DNA of 64,000 bases from Alphaproteobacteria bacterium RIFCSPHIGHO2_01_FULL_41_14 (GTDB lineage Bacteria > Pseudomonadota > Alphaproteobacteria > UBA7879 > UBA5542): positions 101,095 through 165,094 of the forward strand of contig MEMF01000002.1 in NCBI GenBank assembly GCA_001767855.1, written 5' to 3'. Position numbers and translations under genes: made by a program. Below the pieces are notes generated by a model. The model was given only the letters and a program-made list of their open reading frames with translations. It did not search any database and was not told where the DNA came from. Of this stretch, positions 45,371 through 54,993 are shown piece after piece (within the stretch, counting starts at the first letter, position 1; every line of letters starts with the position of its first letter).

Positions 45371-47951
45371 CACAGGATTCACTTGTTTTTTCCTTTAATT
45401 TGTAAAGAATTTCTAACGCTTCTCGGGGAGACAAAACGTTAGGATCAATGGTGTTAAGTAAAGAAACTATAGGGAGATTTTCTGATGTTTTATGAGGGAA
45501 AGATAATTCTTTTTGAACTGAGTCTTTTTTTGATTCTAAGGTTTTTAAGATAGCTTGGGCTCGATACACCACTGATTTTGGCATGCCTGCTAAGTCTGCC
45601 ACATGAATCCCATAAGATTGATTAGCTTTCCCTGGCATAATGGTGTGCAGAAAAACAATCGTGCCTTCCCATTCTTTAACAGAAATAGTATAGCATTTGA
45701 GATGCGATAAGGACTCTTCCAAAACCGTCATTTCATGATAGTGTGTAGCAAATAAAGTGCGACATTTATTGGTGTTGTGTAGGTGCTCAGCTGTGGCTTG
45801 CGCAATGGAGACACCATCGTAAGTAGAGGTGCCTCTACCAATTTCATCTAGGATAACAAAAGATTTCTTTGTGGCTTGATTAAGAATAGACGCTGTTTCT
45901 ATCATTTCCATCATGAAAGTAGATCGTCCCTTGGTAAGATCATCCCCGGCACCTACGCGACTAAATAATCGGTCTACAATACCAATGTGGGCTTTCTCAG
46001 CTGGCACATAGCATCCCATTTGAGCCAATATAACAATCAAGGCATTTTGTCGAAGATAGGTACTTTTTCCTGCCATATTGGGTCCTGTCAATAGAAGGAG
46101 GTATTGGGACGCGTCTATGTCACAATCATTTGAAATAAAGGGGAGATTTTTTTCTTTCAGAATAGATTCAATGGTTGGATGACGTCCCTTTTTTATCTTG
46201 AGAATCAGATCATTACTTAAAAGGGGACGAGTATATTGATGAAGATTGGAAAGAATGGCAAAAGAAGAGATTAAATCAAGGGTAGAGATGGCTTGAATGA
46301 TCTGACACAAGGCTTCTTGCTGATGCAGAACATCTTGTACGAGTTCTTGAAAAAGATGCAACTCGAGGGTAAGCGCTTTTTCCGAGGCGCCCATTAATTT
46401 TTCTTGAATCTCAATTAATTCTGAAGTGGAAAACCGCATATTGTTAACAAGGGTTTGCCGATGAATAAAACTATCAGGGACCTTGTCTTTATGGAGGGAT
46501 GTGATTTCAATATAATATCCTAGGATATTATTGTGTTTGATTTTAAGGGTTTGAATGCGTGTTTCTGCAGCATATTTTGTTTGCAAACCCGCAATCATTT
46601 TTTGACTCTCATCACGGAAAAATCTTAATTCGTCCAATTCTTGCAAATATCCAGACAAAACAAAACCCCCGTCTCTGGCCAAAAAAGGAGCAGAAGGATT
46701 TAAGGCTTTTTCAAGCCTTTCTTTTAAGGGAAAAACGGAAAGGAGAGCAGAAAAAGGGATAGAAAAGGGTATAGTCTGGTTTTTAAAGATATCAAATAAT
46801 AGCTGAGCAGAGCTTAATAAGTTTTTAACAGCTAATAGATCTCGAGGACCACCTCTATTTGAAGACAGTCTTGCTAATACGCGTTCTCCGTCTGGCAGCC
46901 CATTCAGTGCGTTTTTCAAAGTTTCATGAAGGGAGTTATGGTTAAGAAACCACTCAGTCTGATCAAGACGCTTGTTAATTGATTCCATGGAAACTAAAGG
47001 AAAAGAAAGAGTGTGAAAAAGAAGACGTCTTCCCCCTGCTGTTAACGTTTTATCAATCGTTGAAAAAAAACTACCTTTTCGGTCTCCACTTAAGGTTGAG
47101 TCTAGCTCGAGGCTACGTCTGGTTGTTGCATCAATATGTAGAAAGTTCTGCGAGAGTACTTTTTTGGGGGGATTCAACCGAGGCAAAGACTCTTTTTGGG
47201 TTAAGTAAACATATTCAAGGGCACCTCCAGCTGCGGCTATTTCTGCTTCTGAAAAATCTCCAAAGGGAGTAAGGGTGGTGGTTTTGAAAAAACGACACAA
47301 TCTATTGTATCCATTTTCATAATCAAATCGACTGTCATTTTGGCGTGTTATTTTATTTTTGTAAGTTTGGAAACATTCATACAAAGAAGGAAGCTGAAGC
47401 GTGCTCTCAGACACCAAAATCTCTTTGGGGTTAAATCGTGACAAAGTAGAGTCTAGGGCGGCTTGAGAAATTTCTTCCATTAAGAATTCTCCGGTAGAAA
47501 TATCAACGGCAGCGACTCCCATGGATTTTTTATAGGGGTGAACAGAGACTAGGAAATTGTTTTGATCTGAGTCTAGAAAGTTTTCTTCCACTAAGGTGCC
47601 AGGAGTAATAATACGAATAACGTCTCTTTGAACAATCGCCTTATACCCTCGCTTCTTAGCTTCTTCTGGGGTCTCCAATTGCTCACAAATGGCCACTTTA
47701 AACCCTTGACGGATAAGTCGGCCAATGTAAATTTCGGCGCTGTGGAAAGGAATCCCACACATAGGCATGGCATCCTCTTCTTTACCTCGTTTGGTGAGAA
47801 CAATATCTAAGGCTGAGGATGCGAGATGAGCGTCTTCATAAAAAAGCTCATAGAAATCACCCAGTCGAAAAAACAAAAGACAGTCTTTATGCTTTTCCTT
47901 TAAAGCTAAATATTGACGGACCATGGGAGTAGAGAATAGATCCATTGTCAT
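45363..47951 (-). CDS. mutS: DNA mismatch repair protein MutS
   Basis: Recognises mismatches. The mismatch-binding F-x-E motif lies in RLGDFYELF near the N-terminus; the ATPase domain has GPNMAGKSTYLRQ, DEIGRGTSTYDG and FATHYHEM. About 862 residues, full length. The frame continues to 48029 inside dut, but ATG 47951 (or 47945) right after the dut stop gives the natural MTMDLFSTPMVRQYL start. mutL is not in this window. Confidence 0.95.
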   Translation of the reverse strand: MTMDLFSTPMVRQYLALKEKHKDCLLFFRLGDFYELFYEDAHLASSALDIVLTKRGKEEDAMPMCGIPFHSAEIYIGRLIRQGFKVAICEQLETPEEAKKRGYKAIVQRDVIRIITPGTLVEENFLDSDQNNFLVSVHPYKKSMGVAAVDISTGEFLMEEISQAALDSTLSRFNPKEILVSESTLQLPSLYECFQTYKNKITRQNDSRFDYENGYNRLCRFFKTTTLTPFGDFSEAEIAAAGGALEYVYLTQKESLPRLNPPKKVLSQNFLHIDATTRRSLELDSTLSGDRKGSFFSTIDKTLTAGGRRLLFHTLSFPLVSMESINKRLDQTEWFLNHNSLHETLKNALNGLPDGERVLARLSSNRGGPRDLLAVKNLLSSAQLLFDIFKNQTIPFSIPFSALLSVFPLKERLEKALNPSAPFLARDGGFVLSGYLQELDELRFFRDESQKMIAGLQTKYAAETRIQTLKIKHNNILGYYIEITSLHKDKVPDSFIHRQTLVNNMRFSTSELIEIQEKLMGASEKALTLELHLFQELVQDVLHQQEALCQIIQAISTLDLISSFAILSNLHQYTRPLLSNDLILKIKKGRHPTIESILKEKNLPFISNDCDIDASQYLLLLTGPNMAGKSTYLRQNALIVILAQMGCYVPAEKAHIGIVDRLFSRVGAGDDLTKGRSTFMMEMIETASILNQATKKSFVILDEIGRGTSTYDGVSIAQATAEHLHNTNKCRTLFATHYHEMTVLEESLSHLKCYTISVKEWEGTIVFLHTIMPGKANQSYGIHVADLAGMPKSVVYRAQAILKTLESKKDSVQKELSFPHKTSENLPIVSLLNTIDPNVLSPREALEILYKLKEKTSESCDV

Positions 47952-47953
47952 TA

Positions 47954-48418
47954 TTATAATCCGGTTGATCCGAACCCAGAAATGTCTCTCTCGGTTGGAT
48001 AATCCTCCAGACTGGGGACGAGATTCCAAGAGGTTTGTGTGTAAGGCGCAATAATCAATTGTGCAATGCGCATCCCGGGCTGGACGGAGAAAGAATCTTG
48101 TCCTAAATTAATGAGAACGACCCTGATTTCTCCTCGATGATCTGAATCAATGGTAGCTGGTGCGTTCAGGACAATGACTCCATGTTTAACGGAAAGACCA
48201 GAACGAGATCTGATTTGGGCTTCATAGCCATTTGGTAAAGCGAAAGCAATGCCCGTTGGAATAAGGTGGCGGTGTCCGGGCTCTAAAATTATTTCCTCAG
48301 AAATAGCGGCATGAAGATCCATACCCGCGCTTTGTGATGTTTGATACGTGGGCAAGGGATTGGTTTGACCATGGGGTAAAACACAAATAGGCAAGTTTAA
48401 AGAAACTGTCATTTCCAT
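47954..48418 (-). CDS. dut: dUTP diphosphatase
   Basis: Trimeric dUTPase converting dUTP to dUMP. All five motifs are seen: AGMDLHA, RSRSGLS, NAPATIDSDHRGEI, GMRIAQLI and the C-terminal RDISGFGSTG. Length 154 is normal. It overlaps ubiE by 10 nt and abuts mutS. Confidence 0.96.
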   Translation of the reverse strand: MEMTVSLNLPICVLPHGQTNPLPTYQTSQSAGMDLHAAISEEIILEPGHRHLIPTGIAFALPNGYEAQIRSRSGLSVKHGVIVLNAPATIDSDHRGEIRVVLINLGQDSFSVQPGMRIAQLIIAPYTQTSWNLVPSLEDYPTERDISGFGSTGL

Positions 48419-49128
48419 CCTCTATGTATGGCTGTAATTCCTTTTGTTAAAGGTGTGTAAGATACAGAATTAAATCCTTTTTCTTCTATCATATTTTTTA
48501 GTTCTTCGACACCTGGAAATTTTCGAATACTCTCTACTAAATATTCATAGGCTGCCTCATTGCCTGCAAGCAACTTTCCAGCTTTGGGAATGAACATTGA
48601 AATATAGAGGTCATAAAGAGAGGCAATACTAGGATCCGGCCTGCTAAATTCAAGACACAGGAAAACACCTTTTGGTTTTAAAACTCGATAAATTTCACCA
48701 AGAGCCTGCTCTTTGTTTTCAAAGTTTCTTAACCCAAAGGCGACTGTACAGACATCAAACGTGCAATCTCCAAAAGGAAGAGATTCGGCCCTTCCTTCTT
48801 GCCAAGTCAAGTTTCCTTTTAGGTTTTTATTAATAGCTTCATCTTTAGATCGCTGAATCATCTCAGGACTTAAATCAACAAGTGTAATTTTGGGATCCAA
48901 AGAATGAGATTTTTTTAGATATCCAAAGGCAATATCCCCTGTTCCTGAAGCTAGATCCAGTAAACTTAAACCAGGAATCTGGGGGATTAGATCAATAAAG
49001 TTTTTTTTCCAATGATGATGTAGTCCAAAACTCATAACATTGTTCATTAAATCGTACTTGCCACTAATGCCATCAAAGAGAGATTTTATGGAAAAAGAAG
49101 CGCGAGAATTTGCAGAAAGAGGGGCCAT
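48409..49128 (-). CDS. ubiE: Ubiquinone/menaquinone C-methyltransferase UbiE
   Basis: SAM-dependent methylase of the ubiquinone pathway. VFDGISGKYDLMNNVMSFGLHHHWK at the N-terminus (split: ISGKYDLMNNVMSFG), SAM motif LDLASGTGDIAFG and VAFGLRNFENKEQAL are diagnostic. Length 239. With no menaquinone genes in view and an AOX present, a ubiquinone role is likely. Confidence 0.95.
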   Translation of the reverse strand: MAPLSANSRASFSIKSLFDGISGKYDLMNNVMSFGLHHHWKKNFIDLIPQIPGLSLLDLASGTGDIAFGYLKKSHSLDPKITLVDLSPEMIQRSKDEAINKNLKGNLTWQEGRAESLPFGDCTFDVCTVAFGLRNFENKEQALGEIYRVLKPKGVFLCLEFSRPDPSIASLYDLYISMFIPKAGKLLAGNEAAYEYLVESIRKFPGVEELKNMIEEKGFNSVSYTPLTKGITAIHRGWK

Positions 49129-49182
49129 TTGTTACTCTTTAGTATATGAAAAAAAAGATACCATAAATCAGGGAAATAAAAA

Positions 49183-50244
49183 ATGATTCGATCTCCTTTG
49201 TTCTTATTATTAATAAGTTTAGCTTTGAATCTATTCGCTGCAAAAGACCAAGATATGGGCCCTGTTTCTCCCACGTTCCAAACAAGAAGAGAAAGTTGGA
49301 GCACCCCTGATACACACCCTGAGATACAATTAGGTAATGGTGTTGATCTTATTTACGCAACTTTATTTCAAAATTTGTCTTTCTTAGATGCGGTAGGGTT
49401 AGGAGGATTTAAACAAGAAATATATGCCCAGTCTCTATTCTTACGACGTCTTTATCTGGTTTTTGGATTGGGAGGTGTGGAATATAAAGCCATGGATGGA
49501 AGTTCGGGGTATTGGCCCTTTCCTTTGGCGTCTATGTTGACTCAAGGACAGCGTGTACTAGTAGTTCTCACAGGCATTTCCTATGAAGAATTTTTAAATT
49601 TTTTGACCAATGGTAATCTTGACCTCTTTTACAAGCGAAAATATTCTTCACATGGTGTAAAAATATGTGAAAAAACAGACACTTTAGAGGAAGTTAAAAT
49701 TAAAAATCCTCTTCGTAGTTTTGAATCTACAGAAATTGTTTTGGGGCTAGATTTTCCGTTCGGGGGTGTGGGAACAGTTTTACCCAATGGAGGATGTGTA
49801 GGGCCCCGTGGATGGGAGATAAAAAAAGGGAAATTGAAAAAAAATAAACAAATAGGCCATTTGCATCTTTATGCCCGATCTTTCCCAAGTTCGAACAGAA
49901 CTGCTATTCTTATAGGGATTGAAAGTTGTGCACCAGGTAGTCAGAATCAATTGGGGTGTGACCATAATTTACTGTCGGGCATACGAAATCAAACTATAAA
50001 TCGTTCAGTTTCTGGGGGTTCAAAGTGGGCCCAGTTGAATGTTTCTGTTGCTCGTCCAGCAGAGTATGCTGGGAAAAAAGTCCATCTTTCTCTGCGAAAG
50101 TTTCGAGATATAAAGAAAAGAATTGAAGAGATTCTGGCTTTAGAAGAAAAAAGTCAAGAAGGGATTTTTAGAAAGATATTGCCAGAAGATTCTTTCTTCG
50201 CTACAGGGTTCTTGTGGACATATTCTGAGGAGAGAAAAAAATGA
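49183..50244 (+). CDS. Secreted hypothetical protein, unrecognised
   Basis: A 353-residue protein with a clean signal peptide (SPLFLLLISLALNLFAA-K). The mature part has glycine-rich and aromatic stretches (LGGFKQEIY, DGSSGYWPFP), a cysteine pair near VLPNGGCVGP and IESCAPG...LGCDHN, and a charged helical end (FRDIKKRIEEILALEEK). No domain recognised. It looks like an extracellular or periplasmic protein. The stop overlaps the ATG of the next secreted gene by 4 nt, so the pair is co-translated and precedes tamA. Confidence 0.7.
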   Translation: MIRSPLFLLLISLALNLFAAKDQDMGPVSPTFQTRRESWSTPDTHPEIQLGNGVDLIYATLFQNLSFLDAVGLGGFKQEIYAQSLFLRRLYLVFGLGGVEYKAMDGSSGYWPFPLASMLTQGQRVLVVLTGISYEEFLNFLTNGNLDLFYKRKYSSHGVKICEKTDTLEEVKIKNPLRSFESTEIVLGLDFPFGGVGTVLPNGGCVGPRGWEIKKGKLKKNKQIGHLHLYARSFPSSNRTAILIGIESCAPGSQNQLGCDHNLLSGIRNQTINRSVSGGSKWAQLNVSVARPAEYAGKKVHLSLRKFRDIKKRIEEILALEEKSQEGIFRKILPEDSFFATGFLWTYSEERKK

Positions 50245-50594
50245 AACTTTTTAATTGGTTGTTGGGAGTATCTTTTTGTTTCTTGAATAGTTATGGAGAG
50301 AAAATGTCCTATGTCCCGGGAACAGAGGACATCCCTTTGATGGAGGGGACGTCTCACATAACAGAAGAACCAAACGTATTTGATGCATCGCAAGGAAGGG
50401 TATCCATCTCAAAAGTTATCAGTTCTTCACAAATTCGTGAAATAGAAAGTTTCTATGAAAATAGTTTGGTTAACTTAGGATGGAAAGGACTTTCAAAAAA
50501 CAAGTATCAGAGGGGAAACCAACTTCTTGATATAAAGATCGATCCCATGGGAGAAAAAACGCTCATTACCTTTGAACTAAAGGAATCACGTTAA
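50241..50594 (+). CDS. Small exported hypothetical protein
   Basis: 117 residues with a signal peptide (LFNWLLGVSFCFLNSYG) followed by VPGTEDIPLMEGT, VFDASQGRVSIS and ESFYENSLVNLGWKG. The pattern 'PLMxG...FDxxxGRI...FY...LGW' resembles a small alphaproteobacterial family of unknown function that I recall only loosely. It overlaps the upstream secreted gene by 4 nt and lies 127 nt before tamA; that gap holds an AT-rich stretch and a weak hairpin near 50597-50618. Confidence 0.65.
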   Translation: MKLFNWLLGVSFCFLNSYGEKMSYVPGTEDIPLMEGTSHITEEPNVFDASQGRVSISKVISSSQIREIESFYENSLVNLGWKGLSKNKYQRGNQLLDIKIDPMGEKTLITFELKESR

Positions 50595-50721
50595 AAGGGA
50601 AAATTTCCCCCCTTTGGGAGAAAGTAGTGAAAAATTTAACAATCGGCTTATTTTCTTTCTACCTCAGAAAATATATGATATTTTTATAGATGAAAATTAA
50701 AATATTTCAAAGTGTACAGGG

Positions 50722-52521
50722 GTGATCAAACATTTTGTTATCAGTATATTTACTATAGGTCTTCTGGTTCAGACTGGAGTGGCAAAGGATGCTTATAACC
50801 CTTATCCTACAGTTCCCTATAAAACTTTTATTTTTGGGGTGAATGATAAAAATATTGTAGATGCTATATCTAAAAATTCTACTCTTATTACGAAAGAGAA
50901 CACTCCTCCTGAGTCAATTGCTATTCTGAAAAAAAGAGCGGAACAAGACCTGATCAATATCCAAAAAGTTATTGCCTCATTTGGCTATTATGATGCGGAT
51001 TTTGATTATTTTGTAGATGTTCGTACAAATCCTGTAACAGTATATATAAAAGTTCAACTAAATACCCAGTATAAGATTGGAGCTTTTAAGCTTAAATCTG
51101 ATCCTCCCAATAACAATCTTGTTGATGTGTTAGGTCAGGACATCAAAAAAATCGGTATTTCTTTAGAAATGCCTGCCTTAAAGGAAACAATTCAACAAGC
51201 CACTATTGATACAATTAACTATTTGCAAAAACACGGCTATCCTTTTGCAAGTCTCAAAGAAGATCGAATTATCATTGATCGTTCTAAGAAACAGATGCAG
51301 GTAGCTTTATTGATAAATCCAGGCCCATTAACACGTTTTGGAAATACTATTTTAGAAGAAAACGGGGAAGTAACAGGAGAGTTTATCAAAGCTCATCTGC
51401 GATGGAAAAAGGGAGAAGTTTATAGTGAGCAAAAGGTTTTGGATACAATTCAAAGCTTAAATAATACCAGGCTCTTTAGTGAGATTAAAATAACACACGA
51501 TGATCGAATTGATGAAAATGGGTTCATGAATATATATTTGAAATTGGAATCTGCAGGAAAAAATACACTATCTCCAGAAACGGATTATATTGCTGGTCTT
51601 GGTCTAGAGTTTGGCGGTTCTTGGGAACGTCGCAATCTCGCTGGTACAAACAATATTCTGAAATCAACGGTTCGGGCGGGTAAACATAGACAGAAATTAG
51701 GTCTCAATCTCACGACACCAGATGCTGGGTTATTAAACTTAAATCTAAACACAGCTTTATCTGGCTTTAAAGAGAAGTTGCGTCCTTATAATAAAAAAGG
51801 AGGTTCCTTGAGGGCGATATGGGACTATCCTGGAGAAGAACATTGGCATTTTTATGGTGGACTTGAAGGAGAGATCTATCGTTTAGAAGTTGCTGAAGTA
51901 GCAAAAGATGATCGCTTTTTAAGTATTCCAGTGGGTGTCATTGTTGATTATACAGATAATGTTTTAAGACCTAGAAAGGGGACGAAGGTGAAATTTGATT
52001 TCACTCCCTATGCTACATTATTCAGAAAATTTCAGCTGTTTTCTCATGTCAGATTAAAACCGGAAGTTTTCTTGCCTCTTTTAGAAAATCAGAGCACATT
52101 TGTGAGAGGATGGGCAAATTTAGGGTTTTCTCCAGGAGCAGGCAAAGATATTTTACCTCGAGATAAAAAGTTTTATGCTGGGGATGGTACTTCTGACCCC
52201 GTTCGAGGATATGCCTTCCAGATGGCTGGCCCTCTTACCGGTAATATTCCAAATGGGGGCCGTGCGGTCCTTAGTTTTGGAGGAGAACTTTACTATGATT
52301 TCACAGAAGATTGGTCAGTTCTTACGTTTGCGGATTTTGGCACGACTTATGATCGTCAATTTCCTGATTTCCGGACAAAACTTCTGTGGGGTGTCGGTGC
52401 CGGTATGAGGTGTCGCACGAAATATGGAACCTTCTATCTTGATGTTGCGTCCCCAGTGGAACGACGGGGAGGGATTGATAATCCTGTAGAGATTTCTGCT
52501 GGCGTTAAACAACCAACATGA
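50722..52521 (+). CDS. tamA: TamA-like Omp85 outer-membrane assembly protein
   Basis: An Omp85-family protein: signal peptide, POTRA-like repeats (about residues 70-280) and a 16-strand barrel with the diagnostic VRGY (DPVRGYAF) motif in the L6 loop. 599 residues and the short POTRA region fit TamA rather than BamA. The start is GTG at 50722, with no strong ribosome site. The end, ISAGVKQPT, lacks the usual terminal Phe/Trp of the family. No tamB follows; the next gene is convergent, 11 nt away. Confidence 0.86.
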   Translation: MIKHFVISIFTIGLLVQTGVAKDAYNPYPTVPYKTFIFGVNDKNIVDAISKNSTLITKENTPPESIAILKKRAEQDLINIQKVIASFGYYDADFDYFVDVRTNPVTVYIKVQLNTQYKIGAFKLKSDPPNNNLVDVLGQDIKKIGISLEMPALKETIQQATIDTINYLQKHGYPFASLKEDRIIIDRSKKQMQVALLINPGPLTRFGNTILEENGEVTGEFIKAHLRWKKGEVYSEQKVLDTIQSLNNTRLFSEIKITHDDRIDENGFMNIYLKLESAGKNTLSPETDYIAGLGLEFGGSWERRNLAGTNNILKSTVRAGKHRQKLGLNLTTPDAGLLNLNLNTALSGFKEKLRPYNKKGGSLRAIWDYPGEEHWHFYGGLEGEIYRLEVAEVAKDDRFLSIPVGVIVDYTDNVLRPRKGTKVKFDFTPYATLFRKFQLFSHVRLKPEVFLPLLENQSTFVRGWANLGFSPGAGKDILPRDKKFYAGDGTSDPVRGYAFQMAGPLTGNIPNGGRAVLSFGGELYYDFTEDWSVLTFADFGTTYDRQFPDFRTKLLWGVGAGMRCRTKYGTFYLDVASPVERRGGIDNPVEISAGVKQPT

Positions 52522-52532
52522 AACAAAATTGA

Positions 52533-54914
52533 TCATCTTGTTACATAATGATCTAAGAATCTTTTTTGTAATTGTTGGTCAAAAATCGTTAACTTTTCAT
52601 ACACTTTCCTGAAAACAGTGGGAGCGGCTTTTTTTTCTTCAAAATCTAAGTGACCACTTTCCATTCCTGTTAAGATTTCAACCGCTTCAAATACTTCTGA
52701 GATAGCCCAAATATGGAATTTTTCCTGCTTTACAGCTTCTGAAACCTCAGGTAAAAGAACAAGATCTGTTACATTGCTTTTGGGAATAATGACGCCCTGT
52801 GTTCCTGTAAGCCCTTGTTTTTTGCAGGTATAATAGAAACCTTCTATTTTTTCATTCACCCCTCCAATGGGTTGGACATTGCCCATTTGATTCATGGACC
52901 CAGTGATTGCAATGTCTTGCCGGAGAGAAATGTTGGAAAGAGAAGAAAGGATGGCCATTAATTCGGCAATGGAAGCACTATCTCCCTCTACGCCCGCATA
53001 ATTTTGCTCAAAGGTAATTGTACAGGAAAAAGAAATGGGAATATGTTGTCCAAAGATCCCTCTCAAAAATCCTTCTAAAGATAAAACCCCCTTGTGTTGA
53101 ATGGGGCCACTTAAATCAACCATGTGCTCTATATTGATAACCCCATTTCGCCCCATATAAGTACGGGCTGTTATTTTAATGGGGCTTCCAAAGGTCTCAA
53201 CACCCACTGTTTGGACGGTTAGCCCATTGACTTGACCAATAGCTTTATTTTTCGTTTGAATAAGGATCAAATCTTCTTGCAAGCACTCCTGTTCTAAATC
53301 TTGAAAATGAGAATTCCTATAGTGACGAGCATCAATGGCTTTCTCCACATGGTATTGTTTGATAGTTTTGCTTTTTTTTTGTTTTGCGAAGACAGAGGCT
53401 TCTTTCAAAATATCCATGAGCATATCAATTTGAACAGATATTTTTTTTCGATTCCCAGCAAGCCTGCATCCGTACCCCATGACGTACGAAAGGGCTGTGC
53501 GATCACATCTCATTTCTAATTTTCGTTGACAGGATTCTTGGAGATATAGAGAGATAACGTCAATATTTTTCAAAGTTAGAGGAATGCTATCATCCATGTC
53601 CGCCTTGATTTTAAAATAGTTTTGGAAATCTTCATCGTTATAAAAGAAAGAACAATACCAATGGGAGGACCCCACCAAAATAATTTGAATATCTAAAGGA
53701 ATTGGGGTCGGCGCTGGAGCTGCAAGAATGGGAACGCCTGAAACACGATGCATTTCTTCGATACGAATTTCTCGATCCCTAAGGGCTGCTTTTAAAAACC
53801 TCCAGGAATGTTCATGGTTTACTAGGTCTTCTGCTCGGATGATTAAAACTCCTCCGTTTGCTCGGTGCAAAGCGCCGGCCTCAATCATTGTGAAATCTGT
53901 TTCAAAGCCACCCATCGATGTTGTGTAATATTTGATGGATCCAAATAGATTCTCGTAACTGGGATTAGATTCCACAATAACACGAGGGCCTTTGGATGGG
54001 TCGTTAGAGACCAAAACATTTGCTGCATATCGTCGTTCTAAAAAAGATTGAGTAATCTCCTTGTATTCTGGGTTTAGATTAGTAAGTACCCCTAGATTCT
54101 CTAAAATATCTTTCCGTAATTCTTGAAGCCATTCTTTAATACCTGGAATTTTTCCAAAAGATTTTTCTAACCGTTTAATAAAAGGGGAGACGCAAGACAA
54201 AGCCCTTCCCCTTTTCATGATTTCTAACCGATCCATCAGCTTTTCTTCTTCAATAATGGCTTCTTCATTAAGATTTAAAAGACTTCTTTGGATATGCCTT
54301 AAAATAGGGGATAGTTTCTTTGTCTCTTCTAAGGGAAGGTCGTCAACCGATTGATTTACACCATTTTTGGTAGATAAAATAATAATGGTTCCGTCATCTG
54401 TTTGATGCAAATCAAGCTTTTCTTGTTGCGCAATTTTTCTGACACCTTCTAGGTTTTTTCTGATGAATTCATTAATCGTCTTTTCTTCCTTTTTAATGGC
54501 TTTTGAGAAAGATTCTCCCGTAAAAACCGTTAAAAGCGAGATCTGTATTTTTTGTACACAGGAACAAAGTTTGTTTTGAAATTCTTTTCCTGTGCCTGCA
54601 GGGAATCGATAATATCTCGGTTTGTTTTTTTGTTGAAAATTATTTAGGTAGATCCAATCAGCAGGAGAAGGCAGCTGATCAAGATACGTTTGAACATATT
54701 GGCAGGTTCCCAGAATTCTTCGAGTGCGGCTTTTCCCAATGATAAAAATATTAAAATCCGGAGCTCGCATTTTCATTCCTAAATCGATTGCTTCTCTGGC
54801 TCGGTTATGGGACGACAAATCGAAAGGCGTGACACGTTTTTGAGATTTAAGTTTTTTAAGCGAAACGGGTAGTTCAGGAATACCACATTCTTTAATTTTT
54901 GTTTCTTTTAACAT
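52533..54914 (-). CDS. Lon-like (YcbZ/LonH type) ATP-dependent protease
   Basis: A 793-residue protein of the AAA_32 plus Lon_C kind. The C-terminal protease domain has the Ser-Lys dyad: Ser in VEGDSASIAEL and Lys in PIGGVNEKIEG exactly 43 residues later, as in Lon. The central part has ANGGVLIIRAEDLVNHEHSWRFLKAAL (split: ANGGVLIIRAEDL), the Walker B-like strand. The Walker A site near residue 60 is degenerate (IIGKSRTRRI). GGGGAGG lies 8 nt before the ATG. Function in the family is poorly known (quality control or DNA-linked proteolysis). Confidence 0.88.
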   Translation of the reverse strand: MLKETKIKECGIPELPVSLKKLKSQKRVTPFDLSSHNRAREAIDLGMKMRAPDFNIFIIGKSRTRRILGTCQYVQTYLDQLPSPADWIYLNNFQQKNKPRYYRFPAGTGKEFQNKLCSCVQKIQISLLTVFTGESFSKAIKKEEKTINEFIRKNLEGVRKIAQQEKLDLHQTDDGTIIILSTKNGVNQSVDDLPLEETKKLSPILRHIQRSLLNLNEEAIIEEEKLMDRLEIMKRGRALSCVSPFIKRLEKSFGKIPGIKEWLQELRKDILENLGVLTNLNPEYKEITQSFLERRYAANVLVSNDPSKGPRVIVESNPSYENLFGSIKYYTTSMGGFETDFTMIEAGALHRANGGVLIIRAEDLVNHEHSWRFLKAALRDREIRIEEMHRVSGVPILAAPAPTPIPLDIQIILVGSSHWYCSFFYNDEDFQNYFKIKADMDDSIPLTLKNIDVISLYLQESCQRKLEMRCDRTALSYVMGYGCRLAGNRKKISVQIDMLMDILKEASVFAKQKKSKTIKQYHVEKAIDARHYRNSHFQDLEQECLQEDLILIQTKNKAIGQVNGLTVQTVGVETFGSPIKITARTYMGRNGVINIEHMVDLSGPIQHKGVLSLEGFLRGIFGQHIPISFSCTITFEQNYAGVEGDSASIAELMAILSSLSNISLRQDIAITGSMNQMGNVQPIGGVNEKIEGFYYTCKKQGLTGTQGVIIPKSNVTDLVLLPEVSEAVKQEKFHIWAISEVFEAVEILTGMESGHLDFEEKKAAPTVFRKVYEKLTIFDQQLQKRFLDHYVTR

Positions 54915-54993
54915 GCTTTGCCTCCCCTTCTAGGGTCGGTCTAAATCTATGCAATGTCAAGAAAATCGCTAAGAGTTTGGGTGAAATGATTAA

